Shown in pieces: positions 22,933-37,076 of a DNA stretch of 64,000 nt (its first letter is position 1; each line of letters begins with the position of its first letter). Made by a program: the position numbers and the translations under genes. The DNA is from Agrypnia vestita (lineage: Eukaryota; Arthropoda; Insecta; Trichoptera; Phryganeidae): NCBI GenBank assembly GCA_016648135.1, contig JADDOH010001554.1, forward strand, positions 62,001-126,000, given 5' to 3'. Below the pieces are notes generated by a model. It was given only the letters and a program-made list of their open reading frames with translations, was not told the origin of the DNA and did no database searches.

Positions 22933-23539
22933 GGATAACCGAAGTATAGAATAAGGTATTGCCGGAAGTATTCAAGGATTCTCAACAAGAAGACTCAACA
23001 ACAAGTTGCCCAAATTGTCAACCTAATCGATACAACAGGACTAGGAGATGTATACGAGCAGAATATTGAGGAGTTACTACAGGTTCCTTTTTGGAACCCT
23101 ACCATAAACAACCTTTTAGAACCATCAGAAAAAGGAATTCTAAAAAAGGAAGAACCCAAAGAACTTATTGTAGGATTTCCTTAGTAAAAGTTTGGTAATG
23201 ATTACTGAAACCGTTGATCAAATTGTAGCAAATGATCCAGATTTTGAAAGCAATTCAAAAACATGACAAAATATTTTGGATGCGATCTTCTGCTACTGAC
23301 ATTTGCTTAATGAGAGAAGAAGAAAGAAAAGGCACATGACACTAGATGTCTTGACCCTCTCCTGCCGGCTGCCATATATATGTGACACTTGAAAGCCGTG
23401 CCCATTTGGCGGGTGTCCTGCGTATAATCAGGGTAGTTTTTAATAAATAATAGAAAAATGTTCTTAATATCCATGAAACTGGCTTTATTTCACAAATAAT
23501 TTTATGGTGTTAATATTTGAATATAATTTCGGGCATGTG

Positions 23540-23950
23540 ACCGCCGTGGCTGGCTCGTACATTTTATACAAGCTGGAGGTCCAATTTTCACACACTTTTT
23601 GCAGTAAATCGGGTTGTATTTCGGCAATAATGCATCGGATGTTGGCTTCCAAGTGCTTGTTGGAAGCCGTCTGTTTCTGGTTTATCGGCGTAGCCGTGTG
23701 ACTTTATATACCTCCAGAGAAAATAATCTAATGGCACCAAATTGCACAAACGAGATGGCCAGTTAATAGGTCCATTTTGTGAAATTAATCCTTGGTTAAA
23801 TGATTCTTTCAGTAAATTAATTGTATTGTGTGGCTGTGGCTCCGTCCTCCTGAAACCACATGTTTACAACATTAATGCCTTTGAATTGAGGTACGAAAAA
23901 GTTCACGGCGGCCACATGACCGAAATCACATTCAAATATTAATGGCATAA
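23540..23950 (-). pseudogene. Tc1/mariner-superfamily transposase C-terminal fragment
   Basis: The minus strand encodes LISQNGPINWPSRLCNLVPL and DYFLWRYIKSHGYADKP, corresponding to the third catalytic region (W-P-RS-DL-P-D-FLWGY-K) of a mariner-like/IS630 transposase family. Here the Asp of the SxDL position is Asn, and the frame is interrupted toward the N-terminal side (around 23850). Inactive remnant. The plus-strand ORFs across it are shadows. Confidence 0.65.
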
Positions 23951-24639
23951 AATTAACATTTATTTTTTCAAATTTTATTTTATTTCAATTTAAAGTTCTT
24001 CGCCTCTAAATATAATAAACCTTCAAACCGTTTCTCATCTAATGTCATAATATATCTAGTCCCATGTTGCCCTCCGCGTCTTGTGTTTTACTGTCAGTTT
24101 GAATTTGGCGCCAAAACCATTTGGACCAATCTCCACTCGCCGTGCGCGTATGTTGTATCGTTATTATGTTACAAGCATTGTGCATTAATATATTTTATAA
24201 AAAATATTGTTTCATAATAATTTCTGTCTTAATACAATATTTTTACTCATCTAATTACGTGTTTTTTATAATATATTATATTGAGCAATAAAATGTTCAA
24301 ATGACATGCTTGTTTTTTCATAGTTACTGATCTTGTGCTTACTTACTTGATCTTGTTTGTGAGTTTTTTTTTACAAATTTTGGCTCATACACCCTCAAAA
24401 ACCTCCATCATGACTAAAAATATTTGGTAGAGACTGAAGATGCTGAACTAAAAATTGGATTCCGATTTTGATATAACATGATAAATTCAACGTCATTAAT
24501 AAATTTCCACCAGAAATTACACAAGAAAAATTAATCCTTCCATTAGTGTTACAGCCAAAATCATATTTATAAACATACCTAGCAGCTGAAATATAATGCC
24601 TTAGTTACCTCATCTATAGATATAAGATAATGTATAATG

Positions 24640-24960
24640 TCATAAAATGAGGAAAATCAGCACATTTAAAATGTTAAATTTTTTAAACATTGGATACTTT
24701 GAAAGTGATAGAATGCGGTCACTAAGACGCTTGTGTGGAAAATCTTTGGTCGATAGAGTGAGGAATGAACAAATTAGAAGTGAATGCAATGCTGGCTGTA
24801 GTGTGGTAGATAGAATAAAGAAAGGAGTGCTGAGATAGAACGTGTATGAGAAGATGTATGAATGTGGTCGAAGCAAAAGTGGTGTGCCAGGATAGAAGAG
24901 TGTGGCGTTCAATCCTCTCTGCCTACCCCTGCAGGGAAACGGCGTGATGGTTAGTTAGAA
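24640..24960 (+). pseudogene. LINE-like C-terminal fragment
   Basis: The plus strand encodes MRSLRRLCGKSLVDRVRNEQ IRSE... and SVVDRIKKGVLR, then further recognisable text out of frame up to PLQGN. The motif LRR-CG-SL-DR-RNE-IR is common at the C-terminal side of insect LINE reverse transcriptases. Assignment is from memory of the motif and is tentative. Confidence 0.4.
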
Positions 24961-25131
24961 TGTAGGTAGGTACTTACTTTGTTACATTTTAAAACAAGAG
25001 AAAGCTTGTGTTGATATCTGTAAAAAAGAAAAAAAGTAGTTCAATTGTTTTCTGAAAGCGTATTGTATCTGTTGTGCTGTTTTCTATAATATTGATGAGA
25101 ACAATGTAATTTTTAATTTGAATCGGAATAA

Positions 25132-26001
25132 GTTAGTAATACAAACGGAACACAAATTTCATAAAAAAAAAAATTCCTGGCGTAATAAAGAGTCCTGATT
25201 ACATAAATGATGTCAAATTTTGGCGCAAGCAAGTTTAAAAGCAGTTATTTTAAGTTTAAAAACGAAACATTTTTGACACAAGAAACCATAGAAAATTATC
25301 CTTCCTTATCGTATCCAGTAGGGAAAGGCCAATTTTGTGTTAAAAATGGAGATAATAACAATAATCTTCAAATTCAAAATGATTTTTTCTCAGCTAATGC
25401 GGGGCATTTATTATATTGCATGGCGAGCCGCTGCACTGCGCCGGCATAATGCAGGATCGTATAGTTGACATGAAAGATAATGAATGGGCCCACTTACGAT
25501 AAACGTGATTTGTCAATTTCTATGAATAAAACAGCAAAAACATTTAATAAAATATCCTTATCGTGGAAGCCCGCCTTACTCCAGCATCCAGCACCGATGC
25601 ACACTGGAGAAAGATACTGGCCCCGCATAATTGACTATTACGATATTTTACGATATATTTCTTTTCATAATTTTAATACTTATAATACTTCCTCTATCTT
25701 TTATGATTTTTTTTATTTCTCTTTTGTTTTATATAATATTTTTAATGTGTGTACCTACTTTTATATGGAATGTGTGGGATTGCACGAACCTCCCCACATT
25801 CTGGAATAAAGTTATATTTATTTATTTATTTTATATGGGCATCTATGGCGTGAAGTGTCAAAAATATATCATTTTTAAAGTTAGAATAACTACTTTTAAA
25901 CTTGCTTGCGCCAAAATTTGACATCATTTATGTAATCAGGACCCTTTATTCCGCCAGGGATTTTTTTTTTGTGAAATTTGTGTTTCGTTTGTATTACTAA
26001 C
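25132..26001. mobile_element. Long inverted-repeat element
   Basis: Arms of about 120 bp: gttagtaatacaaacggaac at 25132 pairs with the complement ending at 26001, and the pairing continues through taatgatgtcaaattttggcgc (left, about 25205; right, about 25910). Interior sequence (25270-25870) contains AT-rich stretches and short ORFs but nothing recognised. It has no transposase. Confidence 0.8.
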
Positions 26002-26546
26002 AATAAATATTCTTTGAATCATATAGGTCACTCAGTTTCCAAGTTTTTATTTATTTTCTGTTAAGTGTTGATTTCTAGGAGATTTTCCAACCACAAAGAG
26101 TTTCGATACAGTTAGCATAATGCAAAAGTTTATTAATGTTACATCTAAAAATAATATAAGAATAAAGAGAACTATTATATCGGTGCGTAGGCATTTTGTC
26201 AGCAATGGCCAGTCAGTCAGGCTGAATCAATAAGACTTGTACCATAATCTGTTTATATGTATTTAATTTACACTCATATAAACAAAGCTTAACCACTTGA
26301 ATTTTATAGTTATGACATCCTTAATTATAAACATTTTTCAGTGTGTCAGTGTAAACAAGGAGTGAAATATGACATTTTTCATTAAAAATTTCAGATTAGT
26401 TATCTTTCACAAGTGTAAAATAGCAGCACTGCCCCTGGGAACAGATTAGCTTAGCCATCTAAAGATTAACTGTAAAAAAATCAAGAATTTCATCACTAAA
26501 ACGACTTATATTTCTGTGTGCATATCTATGTGTTATGTAACATATA

Positions 26547-27473
26547 CAGTAAAACCTTGTTAATTCGAGATTCATGGGACTGGGACCCAAAGAAAAACAT
26601 TTTGAATTACGCGGAACCCAGTTTATCCGAAATTCAAGGTACAAAAAAAAATAAAAATCGCTATACAATTGCGAAATTTTCCAATAAGAGTAAAACTCGT
26701 GAAAAAAGTTTTTAATTTAGTAAAAAATGTCTGTATTTTTGCATATTTCATATTTCGAATATTTCAAAAAATCATTTTGAAAACACAATATTTATTATGC
26801 TAATATGAAGACTGCGACAATTATATTACTAACGTACCCGATATTGATATATTTGTTTTCTGGTTTGTGTCTTCTGGAGTATTATACCGTGTTATTATAT
26901 ATTTGGATATATTTGTTGTTCTCACTTGCGAAGAAATCGAAATATTTTTTCAATTTGATTAAATTTAAAAAAAATCGATTTTATGGTCTAAAATGTGTTG
27001 ATTTATGCCGCAAGGGTCCAAAAATTGTTTAGAATTATTTCGAAAAATCAAAAACCACGATGCGTTTGCGAAATTCACCAAAAATCGTAAAACTTATGAG
27101 AAAAAACATTAATTTAGTGAAAAATGTCTGCATTTTTGCATATTTCAAGAAATTATTTCGAAAACGCAATATTATTATGCCAATACAAAGACCGCCACAT
27201 TTCTATTACTAAAGTATCCAAAATTGAATATCTGTTCTCATTTGCAAAAAAAATCTAAATATATTTTTAAATTTCTTCAAATTTAAAAAAAAAATTAATT
27301 ATGTGAACTAAAACGTATTGGTTTATTGCTAAAGGGGCTAAAAATTATTTCGAATTACGAATACCGGGGTTAATCTACTATGAAATTAGCATTTTGGGAC
27401 TTGTGGGTTCTAAAAATTTTGAATCATGGCGAATTTCGAATTGTTTCGGGGTTTGAATTAAAAGGTTTTGCTC
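26547..27473. mobile_element. Pogo-like non-autonomous element, copy 1
   Basis: Left end cagtaaaaccttgttaattc and right end gaattaaaaggttttgctc are imperfect inverted repeats flanked by TA. The interior is AT-rich with a tandemly repeated motif (gcgaaattttcc/gcgaaattcacc; gtctgcatttttgcatattt twice, about 26725 and 27125). No transposase remains. Related copies: 30995-32123 and 42233-43265. Confidence 0.75.
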
Positions 27474-27865
27474 TATTATTATGTAAATTAATATGAAAAT
27501 AACTTAAAGTGAAATTTACTATGTGTTAAAATAGTTTAACATTGTTTTGCACAGCACTTTTTGTCCAGGACTGCATGGTAATCGCTAAGCGAGGTCTTAC
27601 TTTATTACATTTATCTTTATAATTCTGATATTTTTGCTGTATTCCATTTATTTATCTGGGGAATTTGACCAAATATATGTATAAGTCAATGTCAACTTAG
27701 TTACATATTATTATTTTAGTGTCAATCAGTCTCAGTTAAAATATTAGAATTTTTTAATAATCAACTCCTATTTTAAAATCTTAAAGCTGACATATTTTAA
27801 GTAAACTAGTTCAAGCGGGCCAAAAGTTACATATTCTGCCAGGTCATTAAAAATTCATTATGTAA

Positions 27866-28135
<270 letters not shown>

Positions 28136-28149
28136 TAAGAAAATATTTA

Positions 28150-28970
28150 CTTCTTTAGTTCGTCAGTGATTCGATTCCTTCTTTTTTATCGGATAATGTG
28201 TGATCAAAGAGAAGTAGTGTCCTGTTTATGAGGATCATGCACCTTCAATTTTTTATTTTTTTATCTTCATCTTGATACATGACATAGGAAATGGAGCCGC
28301 TCATCTCACTAGGAAGAACCTGTGCCGAGATTACCGAGATATTGATTTAATAAATTCAATGTGCTCCGTTTTATATCTGTATTTAATGAAGAATGCCCAG
28401 GCTGATAGAGGTGGTTGCGGAGTATATGGTCAACAAAATCTATGATATTGTGTTAGCAGACTGCGGGGCCTTAGCCTCTTAGCCTGCTACAAAGAAGACG
28501 AAAACGGTTCCATCGACCGGAACGGTCTTGGCCACAGTTTTTAGGTTTCGCATGGCATCTTCTTCGACAAGTTGGAAAAGCGAAGGACAATCATGGAGTA
28601 ATGCTGATTTATGATGCTGATTTATTGAGTCGATTCGACACTAATTTGATGATAAAACAGCCGAATTTGGAGAAGAAAAAGTGCCCCACCAGCTCACAGG
28701 TCCGCAGTTACCACTGCAAAACTGATTGAATTAATCAATGATTTGCTACCTCATCCAACCTATTGTCCAGATTTGGCCCTACAAGATTTCTTTTTGTTTC
28801 CAAATATTAAAAAAATGGCTTGCTGAAAACAGGTTCACATCGGACAAACCCTATTGTGCTAAGTTTGACAAATCATTTTTTGAATGGCTTAAAAAAGTTG
28901 GAGTATCACTGGACTGTAAGGAAACTATGATGAGAAATAGATAAAATATTATTTTTTTTCTATCATACAG
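28150..28970 (+). pseudogene. mariner transposon relic, strongly decayed
   Basis: Recognisable pieces in shifting frames: a start resembling the family at 15900 (gtcagtgattcgattcctt at 28161), a middle part (cggaacggtcttggccacag), and a C-terminal part ISFCFQ/LPHPTYCPDLAL-DFFLF. It ends with ETMMRNR at 28942. Many frameshifts and deletions. It sits in a 1.1-kb intron between two MRP exons and shares the transcript's orientation. Confidence 0.8.
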
Positions 28971-29224
28971 CCCTGATGCATATATATATTATTGATGCAT
29001 ATATATACATCAGATTATTCATTTATATCAGAATGTATATGCTAGAGTAAAACAATTTTTTTATTATGAGGAAATGATTATTAATAAAAGTTCAAATATT
29101 TTTTACAATTTATATTTAGAGTTTAAAAATCATCAGTCAATAAGTTTCACCTTAATTAATTTTTCTTAATATCAAGCCTGCACATTTAAAAATTCACAAA
29201 AACGTATATTTTTTGTCTGTTTAA

Positions 29225-29479
<255 letters not shown>

Positions 29480-29943
29480 TAATTAATTTTATTCTACACT
29501 TTTACACTTTTTGTGTGTAGATTTTACTTTACATATTAACCTTTTAAATGCCAGAGGTTTTAAAAATGTACACACAGGTTAGTGGCAGGTTTCAGTATAA
29601 TACTAATATTTATATGTATGCGAAATATATTTTCTTATGAGTGCAAAGCTAACATTGTGGTGATAAAACCACACTAAAATAATTGAGAAATGTTCAACAT
29701 TAATTTTAAAAAATATTTTAAAACACTTTTTATTCATATAAAGAGATGTTTTTAACAATACATTGCATTTACTCACGCGCTTTGAGGCTTCAGCCACTAT
29801 TAAAAAGTTAGTTTTTTTTTTAATTACGAACATGTTAATTATTATTTAAAAATAAAAATTCTAAACTATGAGTTGTGTCGAATTATGTTGTAAGTTTAAA
29901 ATCAGTCTGATGTGTGCTACATCTGGGAGCGGACGCTTTTCTA

Positions 29944-29981
29944 AAAAATATTTGGCTGCTCCCGGTAGCAGCCAAATATTT
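29944..29981. repeat. Short perfect hairpin
   Basis: aaaaatatttggctgct and its complement agcagccaaatattttt are separated by only four bases (cccgg/t region). It is intronic, 480 bp downstream of an MRP donor. It could form a stable stem in the pre-mRNA. Confidence 0.8.
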
Positions 29982-30027
29982 TTCTGTGGATTTGATTTTT
30001 CTGTATGTCTCCCTAATCGATTAAGAG

Positions 30028-30181
30028 TCGGTTGTTTCAAGTTGCATTAAAGTAAGCCTTCTTTTAAAGCATAGATTTTTACGTTCTCCACCAATCAAAC
30101 GATCCGTTTTCGTAAAAATCTATGCTTTAATCGACCGCTTACTTTAATCCTTAAACTTAATCCTTAACTTGAAACAACCGG
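30028..30181. mobile_element. Foldback MITE, copy 2
   Basis: Same family as 21635-21773: left arm gtcggttgtttcaagttgca, shared core ctccaccaatcaaacgatcc, right arm ending acttgaaacaaccg. The right arm has a small tandem duplication (actttaatccttaaacttaa tccttaac) not found in copy 1. Confidence 0.8.
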
Positions 30182-30714
30182 GCCTAATTAATACAATTTT
30201 AGTGGTTATTTAAATATGAGCTGTCAGTGCCATATAATTTTTACAATACAAACTCCAATATCTATTATGACAACTTGAATGTCTATTATGAAATGTTGCA
30301 TTTTTATTCTATATATTTAAATCTAACTATAATAACCATTATTCGAAAAATTTTATTGTTTAGGTCCATATAAAAAAAATACATTGATGTAAAAAAATTG
30401 GTTTAATATTTTGTAATACATTACATATTATTGAAAAATGAAAAATGAAGAAGCCAATGACAAACGTTATACAGAGATAAAAACGAAAATGTTATTTTTT
30501 ATAATAATTAAAACAAAATCTTAATTTATTTATTTGTTTTACAAAAATGTGAAATAAAATTTTAAAAATACCTTCAAATATCAAAATCTATATAATTATT
30601 TTTTTATAACATCGTTCTTTACAATGAATCCAAACCATATACACTTCATCCAGGTCAATCTTTTTTCTTTCTATATATAAGATTTAATTCTTATTAAATT
30701 ATCTACATATTTGT

Positions 30715-30990
30715 TGGCACTCAGTTCACACTAGATTTAAAGCTTAAAATTTTCACAAATATATTAAAGAATCAAAAAAAATTAATGCGCTGGCTTTCAA
30801 AACTTCTGCATCATTTTCGATAATCATATTACGAGAATGCATGAAATGATTTAAAAAGATTTGAAAAAATATTAATATGGTTTTTAAATTCTAGACAGAA
30901 AATAATAAGAATTCATTTCAAATAATATTCGAGCATTTATTGAAAGTTAAAATAATGTAAACATTTTGACATATACAGTCGTATTTTTTC
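30715..30990. repeat. Dispersed repeat, copy 1 (pair with 36545-36820)
   Basis: Shared blocks with 36545-36820 include gcgctggctttcaaaacttc, ttacgagaatgca, taaattctagacagaaaata and gagcatttattgaaagt. In this copy a pogo-like element (30995-32123) interrupts the repeat; the continuation resumes at about 32129 (tatcataactttca, shared with 36918). Confidence 0.65.
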
Positions 30991-30994
30991 TATA

Positions 30995-32123
30995 CAGTAA
31001 AACCCCCTTAATTCGAACCCCGATAATTTGAAATTCGCCATAATTTGAAATTTTTAAAACTTGCAAGTCCCAAAATGTGAATTTCATAGTAAATTAACCC
31101 TGATAATTCGAAAACCCTGGTAATTCGTAATTCGAAATATTTTTTAGCCCCTTGCGCTATAAATCAATACATTTTGGTTCACGTAATTCAATTTTTTTTT
31201 TTGAAATTTGGTGAAATTGAAAAAATATTTCGATTTTTTTCACAAGTGAGAACAACAAATATATCAATATCGGGTACTTTGAAATGTCGCGATTTTTGTT
31301 TTAGCATAATAAACATTGCGTTTTCGAAATGATTTCTTGAAATATGAAAAACAGACATTTTTCACAAAATTAATGGCTTTTTCGTGAACTTTACGATTCT
31401 TGGCGTATTTCGCAATCAATTCACGGTACCTTATGGAATGCCCCTTTTCTATACATGTTGTGATGTGATCCCTAAAATTGGGAATCCTGTGTATGCTTTC
31501 TTCAGTTGGCTGCCTTGATATGCGCAGATAGTTTAGTTTGCGGCAGGCGGCCACGGGCGGCGTTTGCACTAATTCTCATACCTAAACGCGTTTTAAATTG
31601 TTTTTCATGTTTTTAAATTTGTCTTTAGTTCGATTCTTTTCCTAATAACTGTGTTTGTGTTATTAAAATGTTTAATTTTCTTTGTAAGATGTTATTAGTG
31701 ACTTATCTTATTGTTTCACGTATTTATTGTTGGTTTGAGCTGGAAAAAAGGCGGAATCAAAAATTAAACTCGTGTGAAGATTGAAGAAGCGTTCCATAAA
31801 TTCAAGTATAACAAAACATTCTTGAATATGGCCATCCATCTAAACGTGACGGAAATGGAAAAAAGATTTTTTCGCGAGTGAGAACACCAAATGTCGCGAT
31901 CTTTGCATTAACATAATAATATTGCGTTTTCAAAGTGATTTCTTTAAATATAAGCATAAATTTAACAAAATTAATGTTTTTTTTTAGAGTTTTATGTTTT
32001 TGGCAAATTTCACAATCGCACTGCGATTTTTTTTGTACCTAAAATTTCAAATTAACGGGGGCCCCTATAATTCGAAATTTATTTTTCGGGTCCCTTGAAT
32101 TTCGAATTAACGAGGTTTTGCTG
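30995..32123. mobile_element. Pogo-like non-autonomous element, copy 2
   Basis: Left end cagtaaaacccccttaattc and right end gaattaacgaggttttgctg are inverted repeats flanked by TA (30993-30994, 32124-32125). The interior has short broken ORFs (minus 31264-31569, AAKYAKNRKVHEKAINF) resembling the helix-turn-helix part of pogo/Tigger transposases but not conclusive. Copy 3 is at 42233. Confidence 0.75.
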
Positions 32124-32569
32124 TATATGTTAATTGTCAGTGCGTAACATTGACGATAATTATATCATAACTTTCAATCTAGTGATGTCCACAACCTATA
32201 TGTCGTATTATTCACTTGATAATACATTCAGATTACCTATCAGAATCATCTTGAATATCTCGAATTTCAAATTTGTAAAGCTTAATGCTTTATTAATGTT
32301 TGTAGAAGTGGTTTCACAATATTGTTACATCATTGTAGCAGTATAAAATTGATCTTTATTTGGTGTTTGTTCCATTTTATACTGCCCTGATGGAACAGAT
32401 GTTCTGAAACCGGCTGGCATTAAAAGATAATACAGAAAACATAACAAACAAACAAGTTTTTTGCTTGTGCACCTAGGTTTTTCTTATTTATATCAATTTA
32501 TTTAAGGGAGGCTACCATACAAGTGATCATAATCATATACACATTCCATGTGATTAATCATCGTAATAA

Positions 32570-32788
<219 letters not shown>

Positions 32789-32879
32789 TAATTTTTGTGT
32801 AATGTTCCAAAAGTATCTGCAATATGTATAATGCGCTCTTTCATATCTTAAAAGAATGACTAATACTCATCGGACATAG

Positions 32880-33082
32880 GCACATTTCCCTCCTATTCTT
32901 TTACCCCTTCCCTCCCCCTGATATATTTTCGATTTTGATATACCGTTCGACAAATCGAACTCAAAATTTGGAATCTTATTAATTAATTTATTATATATTT
33001 ACTAATTCTTTAGGACCCGGCGGGTAACATAAGTTCCTTCCTCCCCTTTTACCCTTTCCCCTCCCCCTGATACATTTTCGAT
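32880..33082. repeat. Two units of the repeat family seen at 8377-8960
   Basis: Two units carry tcttttacccctt/ttttaccctttcc followed by cctccccctgata, with the central block ttctttaggacccggcgg. They are about 150 bp apart. The shared order with 8377-8960 shows a dispersed element with internal tandem structure. Confidence 0.6.
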
Positions 33083-33210
33083 GCAAATCTATACTGTTGG
33101 AATCGAACCCCCACAAATTTATTTTCAACTTAATCCTTCACAAATCGCAAATCTATGCTGTTGGAATTGAACCCCCACAAATTTATTTTCAACTTAATCC
33201 TTCACAAGTG
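33083..33210. repeat. Tandem duplication, 64-bp unit
   Basis: The unit gcaaatctatactgttggaa tcgaacccccacaaatttat... occurs at 33083 and again at 33147, with very few differences. It is followed by caatgccgggtacgaacagc, a motif also found as aggcaatgtcgggtatgga at 13597, which suggests a transposon end. 33211-33785 holds no other recognised content. Confidence 0.8.
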
Positions 33211-33785
33211 CAATGCCGGGTACGAACAGCTAGTACTAAGATAAAGTAATTCCTGCAAACATTATGCGTACAGATTCACTTTAAGAAATTCATTGAAACA
33301 AAAAAATACTTTTTACTGTTTCACTTTAGATAATGATTGCTAAGTAAATTGATGGGTGTTCAGCTAAACAATAGAGTTTGTTTATGTATTCAGCTGTTTG
33401 TGTGCATGTTTTGAAAGCATTTAACAGCGACTTGATGTAGTACGTACACATGAACACGCAGGTCTGGATCCTGTATGGATTAATGAGAAGAGATTCCTAT
33501 ACATTTGTACCTCACCCGGAATAATCTTTACTGATCTCTATTACTACTCTCTGTTTCTAGACACAAAAACGATTTTATTCATAGTTTTTACTCATTACAT
33601 AAATATTTGTGTTTTTCTCCCAAAAAGATGGTTAAATAACAAAAAACATTTGTACTGTGAAGAACCAAGGAATTCCAGAAGTTGGCGCCTGGAAAGTGTT
33701 GCAGCATGTTAATCATATACAATTCTGTGCATACCTAATTTATACAATTTGTGTTCTATTTAATTTATGTAATTTTCTTTGTAAG

Positions 33786-33932
33786 GTCACCATATTGACA
33801 TTAGTGACATATTCCTATGCTGCAGAGGAGAATGTGCTGACAGTGCAGAAAGCGTTTGTCTCCCTTACTCTCTTCAACATTATGTACATGCCCCTCAATT
33901 TGCTGCCAATTTTAATTGTTTACACTCTGGAG
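33786..33932 (+). CDS. MRP: MRP variable exon position 1, variant A (TMD1)
   Basis: The exon has acceptor tctttgtaag and donor gtacat, 147 nt, 49 codons, phase 0 to 0. The product starts VTILTLVTYSYAAEENVLTV and contains KAFVSLTLFNIMYMPLNLLP, aligning residue for residue with the exon at 34853. Relative to the family consensus ([16 protein letters not shown]) it is the divergent version: MYMPLN replaces LRFPLS, and it ends IVYTLE instead of a V/Q ending. It lacks internal stops, has both splice signals and the same length and phase as its partner, so it looks functional rather than decayed. The acceptor has a weak AAG and the donor departs from consensus at +4/+5, which may make its use regulated. 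Confidence 0.88.
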
Positions 33933-34852
33933 GTACATTACAGTCAAATTTTATTAGTTTGATGGAATGGTATCATCAAAGCTCCTCATTATACTTATCC
34001 AAGAATTATTCTTACTTTTTCACATAATATGTTTCCTTTAAAGAAATCTTTGTATCCGAGTTATATTTATGAATTTATTGCATATACATATCTTTATACT
34101 AAATAAATCATTTTGCTGATATCTTTATAAACCTTCAAACTTAACTATGCACATTGAATATTATAAAATCGAGAAAACTTATGAGAGGAGACCTTATTTG
34201 CAAGATAAGTGGAAAGAAGAATTATTTATTTTAAATTATTTAAAACCTAAAATATAATTTTTTGTGGGGGATATTAGATGAAGAGTAAAAAATTATTTTA
34301 TTTGCAATTCATCGAAGATATTTGTTAAGAAAATATGCAAAAAGATACCAATTTAAGATGAATTTATCATGGTCATATTTTATATATATTTTAAATGCGT
34401 TATGAAACCCGTAAGGAAGACAGTCACATTAATTAGAATTTCAGGGACTAATTGTGATTATCGTGCATTTTTGAAGAAATTTGCCTATTATTAAAAGCCC
34501 AAAAATGTTTTCGGATTTTAAAAAATCTTATTGGATTTTGTTGATGACCAATTACTTTAGGCGTAATGAAAAAAAATTGATTTTAGTTTAAATCTAAGTA
34601 ATCAGTTGCCAAAAAAATTCTTCATTCCTGGAACTTTTGGGCCTCCTCTCCATAATATTAGGTAATGTATGGAATATTGTGGAAACTATCACAATGGCAT
34701 TAGTCTGAAAAATTTATATTGGAAGTTTTACCGCTTGAAAAGATTTCAAAGATTTCTTATGAGCTTCTCTTTAATTTTCTGAATGGTGGTGGAAATCCAA
34801 ATAAAGCTGTCTGAATCTGTCTCCTCACTTTCTTCCCTTGTATGGCATCTAG

Positions 34853-35029
<177 letters not shown>

Positions 35030-35436
35030 TAGTGGGAAAAGTTCGCCAACAAACTCCTACCTACAGGTGTGGCAATTTTTTTCCCACTCTTATGTGATGA
35101 ATTAATTTGCTAGAATTCATCATTAACATAAACAAGTCATAGTACAAACGAACCATTAATGCTTGTATGTTTTTAATTGTAACCATTAGATTTGCTATTT
35201 TGTTCTAACTCCATTGTTCAAAGTTACCAAAAATGATCAGACATTCATATTTTTAATTTACCTTTTCTAGAGTAAAAATAAAATTTAAGTAAGGTTGCAA
35301 TCAATTTCTTATTTTACTGTAAATACTTTTAATTTGACTATTTTGTGTGCAAGTCAATATTTAAGAATCTGAATACTTAGAGGTGAAATATCTAGTAAGT
35401 CCCAAGAGTTCACCAAGCTATTTGCTCTTCATAGCG

Positions 35437-35512
35437 CAAGTGCTTAGTTTAGTTTGAAAAATATTGATGTCATATGTGTTCTGTGCCCGTGTCTATTTTT
35501 AAGAAAAATGAA
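35437..35512 (+). mobile_element. SINE 3' fragment
   Basis: The sequence agtgcttagtttagtttgaa ... gtgttctgtgcccgtgtcta matches the 3' half of the tRNA-derived SINE at 60897. More diverged than the other copies; the head is missing. Confidence 0.6.
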
Positions 35513-35756
35513 ATAATCCCCTACGACCTTTGGTGGTATGTAAGGCATATGTTCCACTACTACCTGCTCGTGCAAAGAATTTCTCGCGTTGATTCGATAC
35601 TGTTAGTTTTGATGCATTTTAATACATACATATAATTTTGTACTTGGATATATTTATTGCTGAATTTCTATAAAATTTTATCTCCTGCTGGTCGATTCAG
35701 GGTGGAAACTCCGGTTATTGGACTTGTGTATTATTGCAACGTTACTTTAGAACTTA

Positions 35757-37076
35757 AGGCTGGACATTCACTGCGAATGCATATTTTGGCATTTTTTCAA
35801 AAATATGTATTTTTATTATGCTAGACACGGTCACCAAAGTGGTGGTTGAGAAAATTTTTCTTAATATATTTAACACTAAAAATTCTATTAGTGCTAAAAA
35901 GCAAATCGTTTGCTTTTTTTTAGGAAACGAGTAGTACAGATTATTTCAAAATACATTTAGATATTATTTAATATGTTGAATTATTATATATAATACATTT
36001 TTTAACAATTGAGTCACTTTTCAGCGAGAAATACATTGAAATTTTAATGTTCTCACATCAATTTTATTTTTTCTGACAGTAGTTATATTTTTCACTTCCA
36101 GTATGTAGTAGTAGTTTTATTTTTACGTTAGAAGATACATTTTGTTTTAAATGTGTTGAGCTGAAAGCATCTACATCGACAGAACATTTATTAACATTAT
36201 GATTGCTTCAAAAACGCAGTATGCAGTGCGTGGTTCTTCCATTACCAGTTTCAAAAAATAACCAAATTGTATGAAAAACCAACAGCTAATCGCAGACACT
36301 AAGAGCTGCTCAGCAGACAATAATAACGGCAGACCAGTACAGCTGATAGACAATTGCAGACACTAATAGCCGCGAAGTGGCCGGCTTAGCTGCCCGCAGG
36401 CAAGCAGTGCTGATCAGCAAGCAAGCACTTATCTACTAGTATTATATTATACTATCAAAAGCATGTGATTTCTTCCATATAAAAAAGTTTTTAACTAATT
36501 TTATATGAATTTGTCAGTTATCTCATTGTTTTCATTGTGGGGTCTATAACATGTATCACACACTCTATATTTAATGCTTGAAATTTGCACAAATATCTTG
36601 AAGAATTAAAAAATTGGAATGCGTTGGCTTTCAAAACTTCTGCTGCGCACGCGTTGCTTTATTTTCAATAATAAGATTACGAGATGCACTATGATTTTAA
36701 AAGGATTGCAGAAATAACGTTTTTTAAATTCTATACAGAAAATAATAAAAACTCAACTCAAATAATACACGAGCATTTGTCGAAAGTCGAAACATTTTGA
36801 TACACATAGCAGTCGATCAGCGTGCCTCGGTGACGGCTCGGGTGTTTCCATGCATATTCTGTCAGCACATCGATATCGAAGAATGATAATACATAATAAT
36901 ATTGTTGCATCTTTCTATCATAACTTTCACTCTAGCAATAAATAGGTCAAATTTTATGAAATATGATGTTTATACGATATTGGATTTAGAAGAAATGTCA
37001 GACCCGTTTTGAAAGAGCACAATCAAATGATGCAATACCTCAAATTTGATACTTGTAAAATGAATGTCCAGCCCTG
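35757..37076. mobile_element. TIR element, 'ggctggacattca' ends
   Basis: Left end aaggctggacattca and right end tgaatgtccagccctga form inverted termini about 1.3 kb apart. The interior holds a more GC-rich block (36170-36430) with repeated ctaatcgcagacactaagag/ttgcagacactaatag, and copy 2 of the repeat pair shared with 30715 (36545-36820). No transposase recognised; target duplication unclear. Confidence 0.55.

Noticed and set aside
23504..23942. Plus-strand ORFs of 65 and 66 codons
   Set aside because: The minus strand carries a recognisable transposase fragment (NWPSRLCNLVPLDYFLW), so the plus-strand frames are shadows.
25480..25921. Two overlapping ORFs of 109 and 96 codons
   Set aside because: They sit between the arms of a long inverted repeat in AT-rich sequence and end within the right arm; composition (I, F, Y-rich) is typical of chance frames.
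36171..36353. Minus-strand 60-codon ORF with hydrophobic stretches
   Set aside because: It lies in the interior of a TIR element, has no splice borders or homology that I recognise, and short hydrophobic ORFs are expected by chance in such DNA.
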